The notes: a model not told the origin generated them from the sequence alone. Shown: positions 1 to 6,530, counted from the first letter of the stretch. The stretch is 6,990 nucleotides of DNA from Planctomicrobium sp. (GCA_029259835.1 JAJDEL010000257.1:1-6990), one strand, 5' to 3'. Made by a program: numbers and translations.

Positions 1-1145
1 TGGTGCACACGGTCGTAAACCACCCCAACCATGAAGAACATCCCGGCGGATGAGATTCCGTGTGCGATCATCTGGAACATTCCACCGGAAAGTCCCATTT
101 GCCAGTGATTGATATTCATCGTCGCTCCGGTATCGGAGAGCTTCCAGACAGCCATTCCGACCAGTACGTATCCCATGTGACTCACAGAACTGTAGGCGAC
201 CAACCGTTTGAAGTCAGTCTGAGCCATCGCTGCAAACGCACCGTAGATAATGCTGAAGACACCCAGAGCCACCAACGCATAAGCTGCGTATTGAGCACCA
301 TATGGGCAAAGTGGCATCGCAATTCGGATGATTCCGTAGCCACCCATTTTCAAAAGAACACCAGCCAAAATCATCGAGATCGGAGTTGGAGCCTCAACGT
401 GGGCATCTGGAAGCCAAGTATGAAACGGGAAGGACGGGAGCTTAATCGCGAAGCCGATGAACAGCAGGATGAACGCAAAAATTTGCATGTTAGCATTGAA
501 GCCACCCGCCTCAGCAATTTCAGCTAGCTTCAAGAGGTCGAAAATGTTTTCATTGCCAGCAACCGCTGATGAAGCACTGTTGAAGTAGAACATCAACATC
601 GCGATCAGCATCAACACTGAGCCAGCGAGCGTGTACAGGAAAAACTTGATCGCCGCGTATTCACGTCTTGGTCCACCCCAAACGCCAATCAAGAAATACA
701 TCGGCAGAAGCATGACTTCCCAGAAGACGTAAAAGAGGAAGAAGTCGAGCGAGAGGAAGACGCCCATCATCCCTGTTTCGAGGATGAGGAATAAAATCAG
801 GAAGCCCCGAACTTTCGTCTTAATGCTCCATGTTGCCAAACAAGACAACATGCTGACCAAACCAGTCAAGATTACGAGTGGTAGGCTGAGTCCATCAATG
901 CCGAGTTGGTAATTGATATTCCAGGTCGGAACCCACGGAATTGAGACCTGCATCTGCATCTCACCGATGGCAGGATCAAAATCTCGCCAGATGAGCAGAG
1001 TCAACAGGAAAGTCACAGCGGTCACGGCTACGGCAAAGTAGCGCATTGCCTCTTCGGACTTCGAGAAGACACCAAACATCAAAATGATCGCCCCCAGTGT
1101 GGGGAGAAAAATGGTCGCGCTCAGTAATGTTAATGGATCAGACAT
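1..1145 (-). CDS. nuoM: NADH-quinone oxidoreductase subunit M (NuoM), 3' end cut by window edge
   Basis: Antiporter-like proton-pumping subunit of the complex I membrane arm. An open frame of 381 codons runs off the left edge; NuoM proteins are usually about 500 residues, so roughly the last quarter is outside. The ATG at 1145-1143 must be the start or lie upstream of it, because an in-frame TAA stands two codons before it (1151-1149). Visible family features are the DGLSLPL stretch (residues 84-90) and FWEVMLLPMYFLIG (141-154) with Glu143, the equivalent of the essential TM5 glutamate. Lys235 lies in AIKLPSFPFHTWLPDAHVEA (233-252), the TM7 lysine region, and Lys266 is in LLKMGGYG. These are followed by QTDFKRLVAYSSVSHMGY (309-326). 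The multiple hydrophobic spans and VEAPTP motif separate it from NuoL. It follows nuoL by 59 bases, and no clear Shine-Dalgarno precedes the ATG. Identification is secure; function as a proton pump is from the family. Confidence 0.97.
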   Translation of the reverse strand, partial: MSDPLTLLSATIFLPTLGAIILMFGVFSKSEEAMRYFAVAVTAVTFLLTLLIWRDFDPAIGEMQMQVSIPWVPTWNINYQLGIDGLSLPLVILTGLVSMLSCLATWSIKTKVRGFLILFLILETGMMGVFLSLDFFLFYVFWEVMLLPMYFLIGVWGGPRREYAAIKFFLYTLAGSVLMLIAMLMFYFNSASSAVAGNENIFDLLKLAEIAEAGGFNANMQIFAFILLFIGFAIKLPSFPFHTWLPDAHVEAPTPISMILAGVLLKMGGYGIIRIAMPLCPYGAQYAAYALVALGVFSIIYGAFAAMAQTDFKRLVAYSSVSHMGYVLVGMAVWKLSDTGATMNINHWQMGLSGGMFQMIAHGISSAGMFFMVGVVYDRVH

Positions 1146-1204
1146 AGCTTATTGTCAGTTAGTCAGTGTGTGTTCTGATTTGGCCGAAAAGTTTTAATAT
1201 GAAA
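1146..1204 (-). other. nuoL-nuoM intergenic spacer without recognisable ribosome binding site
   Basis: This 59-base gap on the transcribed strand is A/T-rich near the nuoL stop and lacks a GGAGG-like motif ahead of the nuoM ATG. It contains a short imperfect tandem repeat: GTCAGT occurs twice with an 8-base period at 1154-1167 on the plus strand. No terminator-like hairpin with a T run is present, so transcription probably continues into nuoM. Confidence 0.5.
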
Positions 1205-3781
1205 TTATCGGGGCAGGAAGACAAACAACAAAACAAACAGCGAAACAACGCTGAGTGCGATAAATGTGACGTATTGTCGAATGCGACCGGTCTGCACCAC
1301 TCGCAAAGAGCGGCCTATTGAAAACGTTGTTTCGCCAACCGCGTTGACGATCCGGTCGACGACTGCTTCGTCAAACTTTCTGTCCCAACTCGAAATCGAA
1401 ACAACCAGATAGCTCAGGAAGTGGAGGAAACGGTCGAGGACTTGCTTATCAAATGCAACTGCCCAACTGGAAACGACATGGACAGGTCTCACCCACATCC
1501 AATCGTAGAGTTCGTCAAACATCCATTTTTCGCGAAGGAACTCGTGTATGCCACTGAACTGCCTCTTCATCAAGTCAGTATCAACGAGCTTGGCTCCGTA
1601 GAAGAGATACGCCAGCAGGGTTCCAAGCAGGGCTGCCAGTAATGCGACGGTCCCTGCGGTTGCGTGGTTGTCGTGTATTTGGTGATGGCTTGGGAAAGAC
1701 AATGCGACGCTTCCAGCGCTCTCGAATCCATTGGCTAGGTGTGTCGGTTCGGTTGTCAGAATGAGTTGAGCCAGTGGACCGTTCTCGCCTCCGATGGCAC
1801 AAAACGCAGCGAAGAACCCAAGGACAATCAGCGGGACTGTCATCACTCTGGGAGATTCATGGGCATGATCGTAAATATGCTGATCACGAGGCTTGCCGAA
1901 GAATGTCATGAACCACATGCGGAACATGTAAAACGCTGTGATTCCTGCCGTGATGAGTGGCATGAAAAACAAGAGCGAATGATTCGGATTCAAATTCGAA
2001 AAGGTCAATGCCGAAGCAACAATTGCATCTTTGGAATGATATCCAGAGAAGGCCAATGCCCCTAGTTTTGGAACCAGCAGAACTGGAATCGCAAGTCCAC
2101 TGATCGCCACGACGCCAACAAACATGGCCCAGCACGTGATCGGCATTTTCTTGTAAAGCCCACCCATCTTCGTCATTTCCTGTTCGTGGTGACAGCCATG
2201 AATGACAGACCCGGAACACAGAAACATCAGTGACTTGAAGAACGCATGAGTAATCAGATGGAACAACCCAGCCAGCCAGCCACCGACGCCGAGCGCCAAC
2301 ATCATGTAGCCAAGTTGACTAATTGTTGAGTAAGCCAACACCTGCTTAATATCCGTCGCGACAATGGCGATTGTCGCTCCGACGAACAGAGTGATGCAGC
2401 CTGCATAAGCAATGACCAGCAGCACCTCTGGAGTGAACATCGGATAGAACCGACCAACAAGATACACCCCTGCGGCGACCATTGTCGCGGAGTGGACCAA
2501 AGCCGACACCGGTGTTGGACCTTCCATCGCATCAGGCAGCCAGGTTTGCAGCGGGAACTGCGCACTTTTCCCAACGCACCCCGCAAAGATTCCGAGACCG
2601 GCAGCAACGAGGAGCCAATAAGGAATTTCCGTTGCTGCAGTTGCATGAACGGGATGTTCTTTGTGAATTCCTTGCCGTGCCTGAAGGACAACAGTTTTCT
2701 CCGCTCCTTCACCCTTGGTTTCAAGCTCTCCTGCGGAGTTTCGAACCATCTGAAACAGACCAGCTTCGCCGATTGTTTCCGGATTCGTTTCTGCAAATTG
2801 AAAGACTCCGAACCACGTCCAGATAATCATTAACCCAATCAGAAAACCGAAGTCTCCGACTCGGTTCATGATGAAGGCTTTATTCGCCGCAGTGCTTGCG
2901 GTCTTGCGCTCGACGTAGAATCCAATCAGCAAGTAACTGCAAACGCCGACGAGTTCCCAGAAAACAAAGACCTGAAAAATGTTTCCTGCTAAGACAAGTC
3001 CGAGCATAGAAAAGCAAAACAGTGACATATATGCGAAGAAGCGGTAGAAGCGACCCACGCGGTGAAAGTGACTTCCATCAGCATTGTGAACGAAGTGATC
3101 TTCGTATTTTTCAGTCAGCTCGTCGCTCATATAGCCGATGGCGAAAATGTGAATGCAGGTCGCGATCAACGTAACCATCGCAAACATCAAAACGGTTAAA
3201 CCATCGATGTACCAATCAAGAGTGACATCAAGACTCCCGAATTTACCAAGACGATAAAACGTTCCGGCAAACGCTGTTTTAAATGGATCGTTCCCAGCGT
3301 GAGAATCATGACCATGTGATGCGACTGCATGTTCATGGTGATCTTCATCTTGATGAGAATGTTCACCTTCACCGTGTGCGTCTTCGCTGTGTTCATCTTC
3401 ACCATGTTCGTGATGACCGGCTTCCGCATGCTCATCATGTTCATGCGCTTCATCGTGACCGTCTGCACGATCGTGGTCATGAGCCACAGGGTGTTCATGC
3501 TCCGCAGCGTGATCATCATGAGCAACGGCGTGAGCTTCGTCACCACCGAACGCGAGCAAGTCGATCTCAGCGGCTTTCACCCAGATGCCAAGGGCAAACA
3601 GACTCAACACGAACCCGGTTCCGATACAGCCAACGGCAATGTAAGCGGGGGTCTTGCTGGTTCGGGGGCTCCAGTAGCCACCGAAAATTTCGATCATGAA
3701 ACCAAACAGCGGCAACAGCCATGCGGCTGTGAGCAGCCACATCAACTGAGAACCAATCTGTGTATAAATTTCGGGAGACAT
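1205..3781 (-). CDS. nuoL: NADH-quinone oxidoreductase subunit L (NuoL), enlarged with His-rich loop
   Basis: Distal antiporter-like proton-pumping subunit of complex I, 858 residues against about 610-650 in most bacteria. Family landmarks are present: DWYIDGLTVLMF (189-200, TM3), FWELVGVCSYLLIGFY (274-289) with Glu276 and NRVGDFGFLIG (306-316). GKSAQFPLQTWLPDAMEG (404-421) carries Lys405, followed by GPTPVSALVHSATMVAAGVY. FHLITHAFFKSLMF (507-520) has His508, His512 and Lys516, and SKDAI (583-587) has Lys584. The C-terminus keeps the long lateral helix and anchor helix (about 745-858, including QTGRIRQYV). The extra length comes mainly from a His/Asp/Glu-rich segment (81-165) between TM2 and TM3. 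Longer loops at about 329-388 and 668-710 add to it. The ATG at 3781 is the first plausible start, since an in-frame TGA lies at 3799-3797 and only a weak purine stretch precedes it. NuoK and NuoM neighbours rule out an Mrp antiporter. Confidence 0.97.
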   Translation of the reverse strand: MSPEIYTQIGSQLMWLLTAAWLLPLFGFMIEIFGGYWSPRTSKTPAYIAVGCIGTGFVLSLFALGIWVKAAEIDLLAFGGDEAHAVAHDDHAAEHEHPVAHDHDRADGHDEAHEHDEHAEAGHHEHGEDEHSEDAHGEGEHSHQDEDHHEHAVASHGHDSHAGNDPFKTAFAGTFYRLGKFGSLDVTLDWYIDGLTVLMFAMVTLIATCIHIFAIGYMSDELTEKYEDHFVHNADGSHFHRVGRFYRFFAYMSLFCFSMLGLVLAGNIFQVFVFWELVGVCSYLLIGFYVERKTASTAANKAFIMNRVGDFGFLIGLMIIWTWFGVFQFAETNPETIGEAGLFQMVRNSAGELETKGEGAEKTVVLQARQGIHKEHPVHATAATEIPYWLLVAAGLGIFAGCVGKSAQFPLQTWLPDAMEGPTPVSALVHSATMVAAGVYLVGRFYPMFTPEVLLVIAYAGCITLFVGATIAIVATDIKQVLAYSTISQLGYMMLALGVGGWLAGLFHLITHAFFKSLMFLCSGSVIHGCHHEQEMTKMGGLYKKMPITCWAMFVGVVAISGLAIPVLLVPKLGALAFSGYHSKDAIVASALTFSNLNPNHSLLFFMPLITAGITAFYMFRMWFMTFFGKPRDQHIYDHAHESPRVMTVPLIVLGFFAAFCAIGGENGPLAQLILTTEPTHLANGFESAGSVALSFPSHHQIHDNHATAGTVALLAALLGTLLAYLFYGAKLVDTDLMKRQFSGIHEFLREKWMFDELYDWMWVRPVHVVSSWAVAFDKQVLDRFLHFLSYLVVSISSWDRKFDEAVVDRIVNAVGETTFSIGRSLRVVQTGRIRQYVTFIALSVVSLFVLLFVFLPR
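3287..3541 (-). repeat. Low-complexity CAT/GAT-rich tract encoding the His-rich loop of NuoL
   Basis: Codons 81-165 of nuoL are an irregular succession of His, Asp, Glu, Ala and Gly codons, with 24 histidines by direct count. On the DNA this appears as many imperfect repeats of CAT, GAT, GAA and CAC-type triplets, with no exact tandem unit that I can define. The reading frame stays open throughout and the flanking NuoL sequence is normal, so this is an in-frame protein insertion and not a broken gene. Such tracts commonly expand and contract by slippage or unequal exchange, which is an inference here. Confidence 0.85.
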
Positions 3782-3815
3782 TCTTTCTCGCCGCAGTCAA
3801 TATGTGAATCAAATC

Positions 3816-3835
3816 GCTGAAGAACAGTCTTCAGC
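3816..3835 (-). other. Perfect 8-bp hairpin in the nuoK-nuoL spacer
   Basis: The arms GCTGAAGA and TCTTCAGC are exact reverse complements around a 4-base loop, lying 34 bases upstream of the nuoL ATG and 17 bases after the nuoK stop. On the transcribed strand the stem is followed by GATTTGATTC and not a T run, so it does not look like an intrinsic terminator. An mRNA-processing or stability element within the operon, or a modulator of nuoL translation, are possible roles (inference only). Confidence 0.55.
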
Positions 3836-3852
3836 CCATAAATGTGAACGAA

Positions 3853-4164
3853 CTAGCCATTCAATTCGGATGCCTGATCGACATCCACCGTCCGATGGTT
3901 GTTGTAGAAGCTCAGGACAATTGCCAGCGCCACAGCCGCTTCGGCTGCTGCCAGAACAATCACAAACAACGACATTATCTGACCATCCAGGCCAAGTGTT
4001 CCATACTTTGAAAAAGCGACGAGGTTGATATTGGCTCCATTAAGAACCAACTCAACTCCCATCAAAACCCCAATCGCGTTGCGTTTGGTCGTCATGCACA
4101 AAACTCCGCACACAAACAACAACGCCCCGACACCGAGGAACAAATTCAAACTAATTCCGTCCAC
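3853..4164 (-). CDS. nuoK: NADH-quinone oxidoreductase subunit K (NuoK), GTG start
   Basis: Small membrane subunit of complex I (Mrp MnhC-like), 103 residues, the usual size. Three hydrophobic helices are seen at about 6-23, 28-51 and 62-86. The two membrane glutamates needed for proton transfer are present: Glu38 in LMGVELVLNGANINLVAF and Glu75 in VLAAAEAAVALAI. The initiation codon is GTG (4164-4162), supported by a good AGGAGA ribosome site at 4176-4171, six bases upstream; the next Met (residue 23) lies after TM1 and would lose that helix. The stop is TAG. It begins 18 bases after nuoJ ends and precedes nuoL by 71 bases. The polar C-terminal tail (from about 88) is cytoplasmic or periplasmic according to helix number and has no recognisable motif. 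Identification is secure. Confidence 0.97.
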   Translation of the reverse strand: MDGISLNLFLGVGALLFVCGVLCMTTKRNAIGVLMGVELVLNGANINLVAFSKYGTLGLDGQIMSLFVIVLAAAEAAVALAIVLSFYNNHRTVDVDQASELNG

Positions 4165-4170
4165 TGATTT

Positions 4171-4176
4171 TCTCCT
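4171..4176 (-). promoter_or_regulatory. Shine-Dalgarno site of nuoK
   Basis: AGGAGA on the transcribed strand lies six bases before a GTG codon. It fixes the non-ATG start of nuoK and sits in the 18-base gap after the nuoJ stop. Confidence 0.75.
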
Positions 4177-4182
4177 GCCCGA

Positions 4183-4866
4183 TCAGGCGTCCTGAATTTC
4201 CACACGACGCTTGGCACGAGCCAAATACGCTGCACCAATTAACACGACCAACAAGTGAACCGACACAATTTCGAACGGCAACAAATAACCAGTGCTGAGT
4301 TTTGCTTCTCCGTGATGACCAGTCGTGCCAAGATCTTTGTCGAAACGGACGCCAAGCAACGCAGTTCCCAGGCTACGAGTTGTGTTGCCTTCTTTTTCTG
4401 CGTTGTAACCGTACGCAACCGAGTGATCTTCGCGATGATGGTGATCAGCATGTCCAACACCATGTTCATGATCGTGTATGTGAGCAGCTTCATGCTCGAA
4501 TTCTGCGAGGCGTCGCTCGTTGGCTTCCCAGTCAACAGAAAAAACGGTCGAACTGATCAAAGCCAGGAATGCGAGGCCGATAATGCAAGACTGCACAAGT
4601 TCAGCAGGGCTACTTTTGATTGTTTTGTAAGGGCCACTTGATGTCAGCATGACTCCAAAGATGAGCAACACAACGGTACCACCCACGTAAATCAGCAACT
4701 GAGTTGCACCAACAAAGTCTGCATCCAGCATGAAGAACAGGAACGAAACCGAACTCAGCGAGACAACTAGCCAGAACGCCATGCGCACGACATTTTGGTT
4801 CAACACAACGGCAATCGCTGCACCGCACGCAATAATTGCATAGAGATAAAAGAGAAACGCTCCCAT
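4183..4866 (-). CDS. nuoJ: NADH-quinone oxidoreductase subunit J (NuoJ), with His-rich loop
   Basis: Membrane subunit of complex I equivalent to mitochondrial ND6, 227 residues from the ATG at 4866, longer than E. coli NuoJ (184). Helices run at about 3-23, 27-47, 52-75, 92-112 and 195-217. The third has QLLIYVGGTVVLLIFGVML, containing the conserved Tyr and Gly residues of the bulged helix that gates the proton path. The last starts with STGYLLPFEIVSV, the family signature. Between helices 4 and 5 is a His-rich insertion, followed by another added stretch around FDKDLGTTGHHGEAK. The start is ambiguous by one codon: GTG (4869) or ATG (4866), both served by GGAGG at 4880-4876. The nuoH stop TGA overlaps as TGATG (one base shared with the ATG), which suggests translational coupling. 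nuoI, usually placed between nuoH and nuoJ in the E. coli order, is absent. Confidence 0.96.
   Translation of the reverse strand: MGAFLFYLYAIIACGAAIAVVLNQNVVRMAFWLVVSLSSVSFLFFMLDADFVGATQLLIYVGGTVVLLIFGVMLTSSGPYKTIKSSPAELVQSCIIGLAFLALISSTVFSVDWEANERRLAEFEHEAAHIHDHEHGVGHADHHHREDHSVAYGYNAEKEGNTTRSLGTALLGVRFDKDLGTTGHHGEAKLSTGYLLPFEIVSVHLLVVLIGAAYLARAKRRVEIQDA
4423..4494 (-). repeat. His-rich tract inside NuoJ
   Basis: Counting from the ATG start, residues 125-148 of NuoJ contain ten histidines among Asp, Glu, Ala and Gly, including one HHH run. The composition resembles the larger tract in NuoL. It lies in the loop between helices 4 and 5, upstream of the normal family segment that leads into the last helix. 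Confidence 0.8.
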
Positions 4867-6251
4867 CACTCAGATCCTCCCGAAACTGCATTCGCCGAAA
4901 CAACATCAAGTTGCGTTACGGAATCATCATTGAGTTCATCTGAAATGTTCTCCGCCTCCTCATCTGCTGCTTCTGTGTCAGGTTTGACGGGTGCAACAAC
5001 TGTCTGTTGCGGAATTGGAACGCGTTCACCAACGGAATCCCAATCGACCAGAGATGTTCGACCCAGTGCAGTCATCAGAACCAAAGGCCAAAGCACTGTT
5101 CCCAGAAACAGAAAACAACTCATTGGAACCAGATACTTCAGGCAGGTTGTCATCACTTGTTCAATCCTCAAGCGTGGCAGCGTCCAGCGAATCCAGATTT
5201 GCACGACGACCAAAAGACCAGCTTTTGCCAGGAGCACAGTCATACCAATCATTCGACCAAAGCAGATTGCCAAGTAATCGCTACTCGCTGAGACACCAAG
5301 GAGAGACAAGGTACCTCCAAGAATCCACGCCAATGTACCGGCAATACTCTCAAAGAGCGATTCAAAAACAGGCACTCCTGTCCACCAACCACCGAGGAAC
5401 AAAATTGCCCCCAACGCACTGACGAAGAACATGCTGGCATATTCTGCAAGGAAGAAGAATGACCAACGCATGCCGGAGTATTCAGTATGGAAACCACCGA
5501 CGAGTTCGCTCTCTGCTTCCGCAAGGTCGAATGGTGCTCGCTTGTTGCTCGCCAAAGTCACAGTAAAGAAGACGAAGAACGCAAAAAACGTGAACGGATT
5601 GTGAAAGATGATCCAATTCTGAATTCCGCCACTTTGGATCTGAGCGATTTCCCCCAGATTCAAGCTGCCAGCGACAACGACAGGAATCACAGCCGTAATT
5701 CCGAGCGGAACTTCGTAGCTCACCATTTGAGCAGCTTCACGCATCCCTCCAAACAGAGACCACTTCGATCCACTAGCGTATCCGGCAAGAACGATGCCCA
5801 ACACTTCAATTGAAAGAACTGCCAGGGCAATGAACAAACCTGCGTCCATCGCAACAGCAACCAAGCCTTCACTAAATGGAAGGAACATAAATGCCGCAAA
5901 CGACGAAACAACAACAATATACGGAGCCAGCCGAAAGAGCATTTTATCTGCTGCATCCGGTGCCAGATCTTCTTTTTGAATCAGCTTCGCACCATCTGCA
6001 AGAGTTTGCAGCCAGCCAAATCGACCTCCGACTCGTGTTGGACCGAGACGGTCCTGAATACGTCCGGCAACTTTTCGTTCGGCCCAAATCAGAACCCCTG
6101 CTGGTAACCCAAAGAACGCTCCGACGAGTGCTGTGTGAATGATCGCTGCCCAAACGCCTGCCGGAGCCAGACTGAATATCAAATCCAGTGGCCAGATACT
6201 GCCGCCCTCAATCCAGTTTTCAATTGTCGTCGCCAACAAAAACGAATTCAT
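4866..6251 (-). CDS. nuoH: NADH-quinone oxidoreductase subunit H (NuoH), extended
   Basis: Membrane subunit equivalent to ND1, forming the quinone-binding chamber and the contact with the peripheral arm of complex I. It is 461 residues, against about 325 in E. coli. Signatures are WAERKVAGRIQDRLGPTRVG (56-75), LADGAKLIQKED (84-95), GGMREAAQMVSYEVPLG (168-184) and NKRAPFDLAEAESELVGGF (236-254), followed by HTEYSGMRW. Hydrophobic helices lie at about 33-54, 108-127, 134-157, 182-197, 219-235, 264-288, 334-356 and 373-396. Two additions stand out: an insertion with an extra hydrophobic stretch (about 292-332) before TM7, and a roughly 60-residue C-terminal tail rich in Asp/Glu with no helix. The ATG at 6251 is fixed because a TGA codon immediately precedes it in frame. 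No strong Shine-Dalgarno is seen. It is the first complete nuo gene here, 279 bases after hemY. Confidence 0.97.
   Translation of the reverse strand: MNSFLLATTIENWIEGGSIWPLDLIFSLAPAGVWAAIIHTALVGAFFGLPAGVLIWAERKVAGRIQDRLGPTRVGGRFGWLQTLADGAKLIQKEDLAPDAADKMLFRLAPYIVVVSSFAAFMFLPFSEGLVAVAMDAGLFIALAVLSIEVLGIVLAGYASGSKWSLFGGMREAAQMVSYEVPLGITAVIPVVVAGSLNLGEIAQIQSGGIQNWIIFHNPFTFFAFFVFFTVTLASNKRAPFDLAEAESELVGGFHTEYSGMRWSFFFLAEYASMFFVSALGAILFLGGWWTGVPVFESLFESIAGTLAWILGGTLSLLGVSASSDYLAICFGRMIGMTVLLAKAGLLVVVQIWIRWTLPRLRIEQVMTTCLKYLVPMSCFLFLGTVLWPLVLMTALGRTSLVDWDSVGERVPIPQQTVVAPVKPDTEAADEEAENISDELNDDSVTQLDVVSANAVSGGSE
4876..4880 (-). promoter_or_regulatory. Shine-Dalgarno site of nuoJ inside the end of nuoH
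   Basis: GGAGG on the transcribed strand overlaps the last codons of nuoH. It is six bases from a GTG and nine from an ATG, so it does not decide between the two possible nuoJ starts. Together with the TGATG stop/start overlap it supports coupled translation of nuoH and nuoJ. Confidence 0.7.
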
Positions 6252-6287
6252 TCAAACAGAACCTGTATTCGGGTCATGCTGTGTCAA

Positions 6288-6304
6288 TGAGATCGTGCAT
6301 CTCA
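6288..6304. repeat. Inverted repeat upstream of nuoH
   Basis: TGAGAT and ATCTCA are perfect reverse complements around a 5-base centre (CGTGC), and the pairing resumes for two more bases after one mismatch on each side. The repeat lies 36 bases upstream of the nuoH start. It could be a regulator binding site or a leader hairpin; six-base arms can also arise by chance. Confidence 0.4.
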
Positions 6305-6337
6305 CTGGTCGCATGGATTCATCGAGTCCATCATCTG

Positions 6338-6350
6338 GAGCAAACTGCTC
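6338..6350. repeat. Small inverted repeat in the nuoH leader
   Basis: GAGCA and TGCTC are exact reverse complements with a 3-base loop. It is too short to interpret alone, but it is the second dyad in the same spacer. No T run follows on the transcribed strand, so it is not an intrinsic terminator. Confidence 0.3.
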
Positions 6351-6449
6351 TACAAAAAGCCCTCGAAAGACGCAATCCGCTCGTACGGAACGACGTACCT
6401 CACGGGGCAGAACGCGCAAATAATTTCAAAAGCCTAAAGGAAGTCCAGA

Positions 6450-6478
6450 GTTATGACAGATGCCTCAAGTGACTTCAA
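6450..6478 (-). promoter_or_regulatory. Candidate sigma-70-like promoter for nuoHJKLM
   Basis: On the transcribed strand TTGAAG (6478-6473) and CATAAC (6455-6450) are separated by 17 bases, each matching four of six consensus positions. This would give a leader of roughly 190 bases before nuoH containing the inverted repeats. The match is modest and promoter consensus in this lineage is uncertain, so this is a suggestion only. Confidence 0.22.
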
Positions 6479-6530
6479 GCGAACGAAGAGCCGTTTTCGG
6501 GGTTGAGAAACGAGTTTTCCAGCATGACCA

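Larger units (their letters stand above)
6252..6530 (-). other. hemY-nuoH spacer, likely leader and promoter region of the nuo cluster
   Basis: This is the longest gap in the window (279 bases). I see no convincing gene on either strand, no RNA gene, and no intrinsic terminator for hemY. It holds a weak promoter-like pair of hexamers near its hemY end and short inverted repeats (6288-6304 and 6338-6350) nearer nuoH. The nuo genes could be transcribed from here or by read-through from hemY. Confidence 0.5.

Noticed and set aside
60..527. Plus-strand 155-residue open frame at the left end
   Set aside because: Entirely antisense to well-conserved nuoM; its translation is polar, without any recognisable motif.
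1154..1167. Short tandem repeat of GTCAGT in the nuoL-nuoM gap
   Set aside because: Only two copies of six bases; expected by chance often enough not to be claimed as a functional site.
3196..3546. Minus-strand Met-rich open frame in another frame of nuoL
   Set aside because: A frame-shifted reading of the same low-complexity His tract; no start context or recognisable protein.
1205..3781. NuoL as a fusion protein or frameshifted pair because of its 858-residue length
   Set aside because: All NuoL landmarks occur once, in order, in a single frame; the extra length is loop insertions and the normal lateral helix, not a second domain.
3329..3820. Plus-strand open frame with a strongly hydrophobic, Met/Phe/Val-rich N-terminal half that looks like a membrane protein
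   Set aside because: It is the antisense of the CAT/GAT-rich His loop of nuoL; such DNA read backwards gives Met, Phe, Val and Ile codons. The nuoL frame has clear family conservation on both sides.
3816..3835. The nuoK-nuoL hairpin as an intrinsic terminator
   Set aside because: No T run follows the stem on the transcribed strand, and the operon clearly continues into nuoL.
1205..4164. Mrp-type Na+/H+ antiporter or membrane-bound hydrogenase subunits instead of complex I
   Set aside because: NuoH with full quinone-site signatures, NuoJ, NuoK and separate NuoL and NuoM in the complex I order fit NDH-1; no Mrp-specific or hydrogenase genes are present in the window.
6282..6287. A perfect TTGACA (-35 box) on the transcribed strand just before nuoH
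   Set aside because: No -10-like hexamer occurs at a proper spacing, and the transcript would begin practically at the nuoH start codon.
6188..6472. Plus-strand open frames covering the hemY-nuoH spacer
   Set aside because: They extend into the nuoH coding region on the other strand, lack a ribosome site that I can see, and have unremarkable composition.
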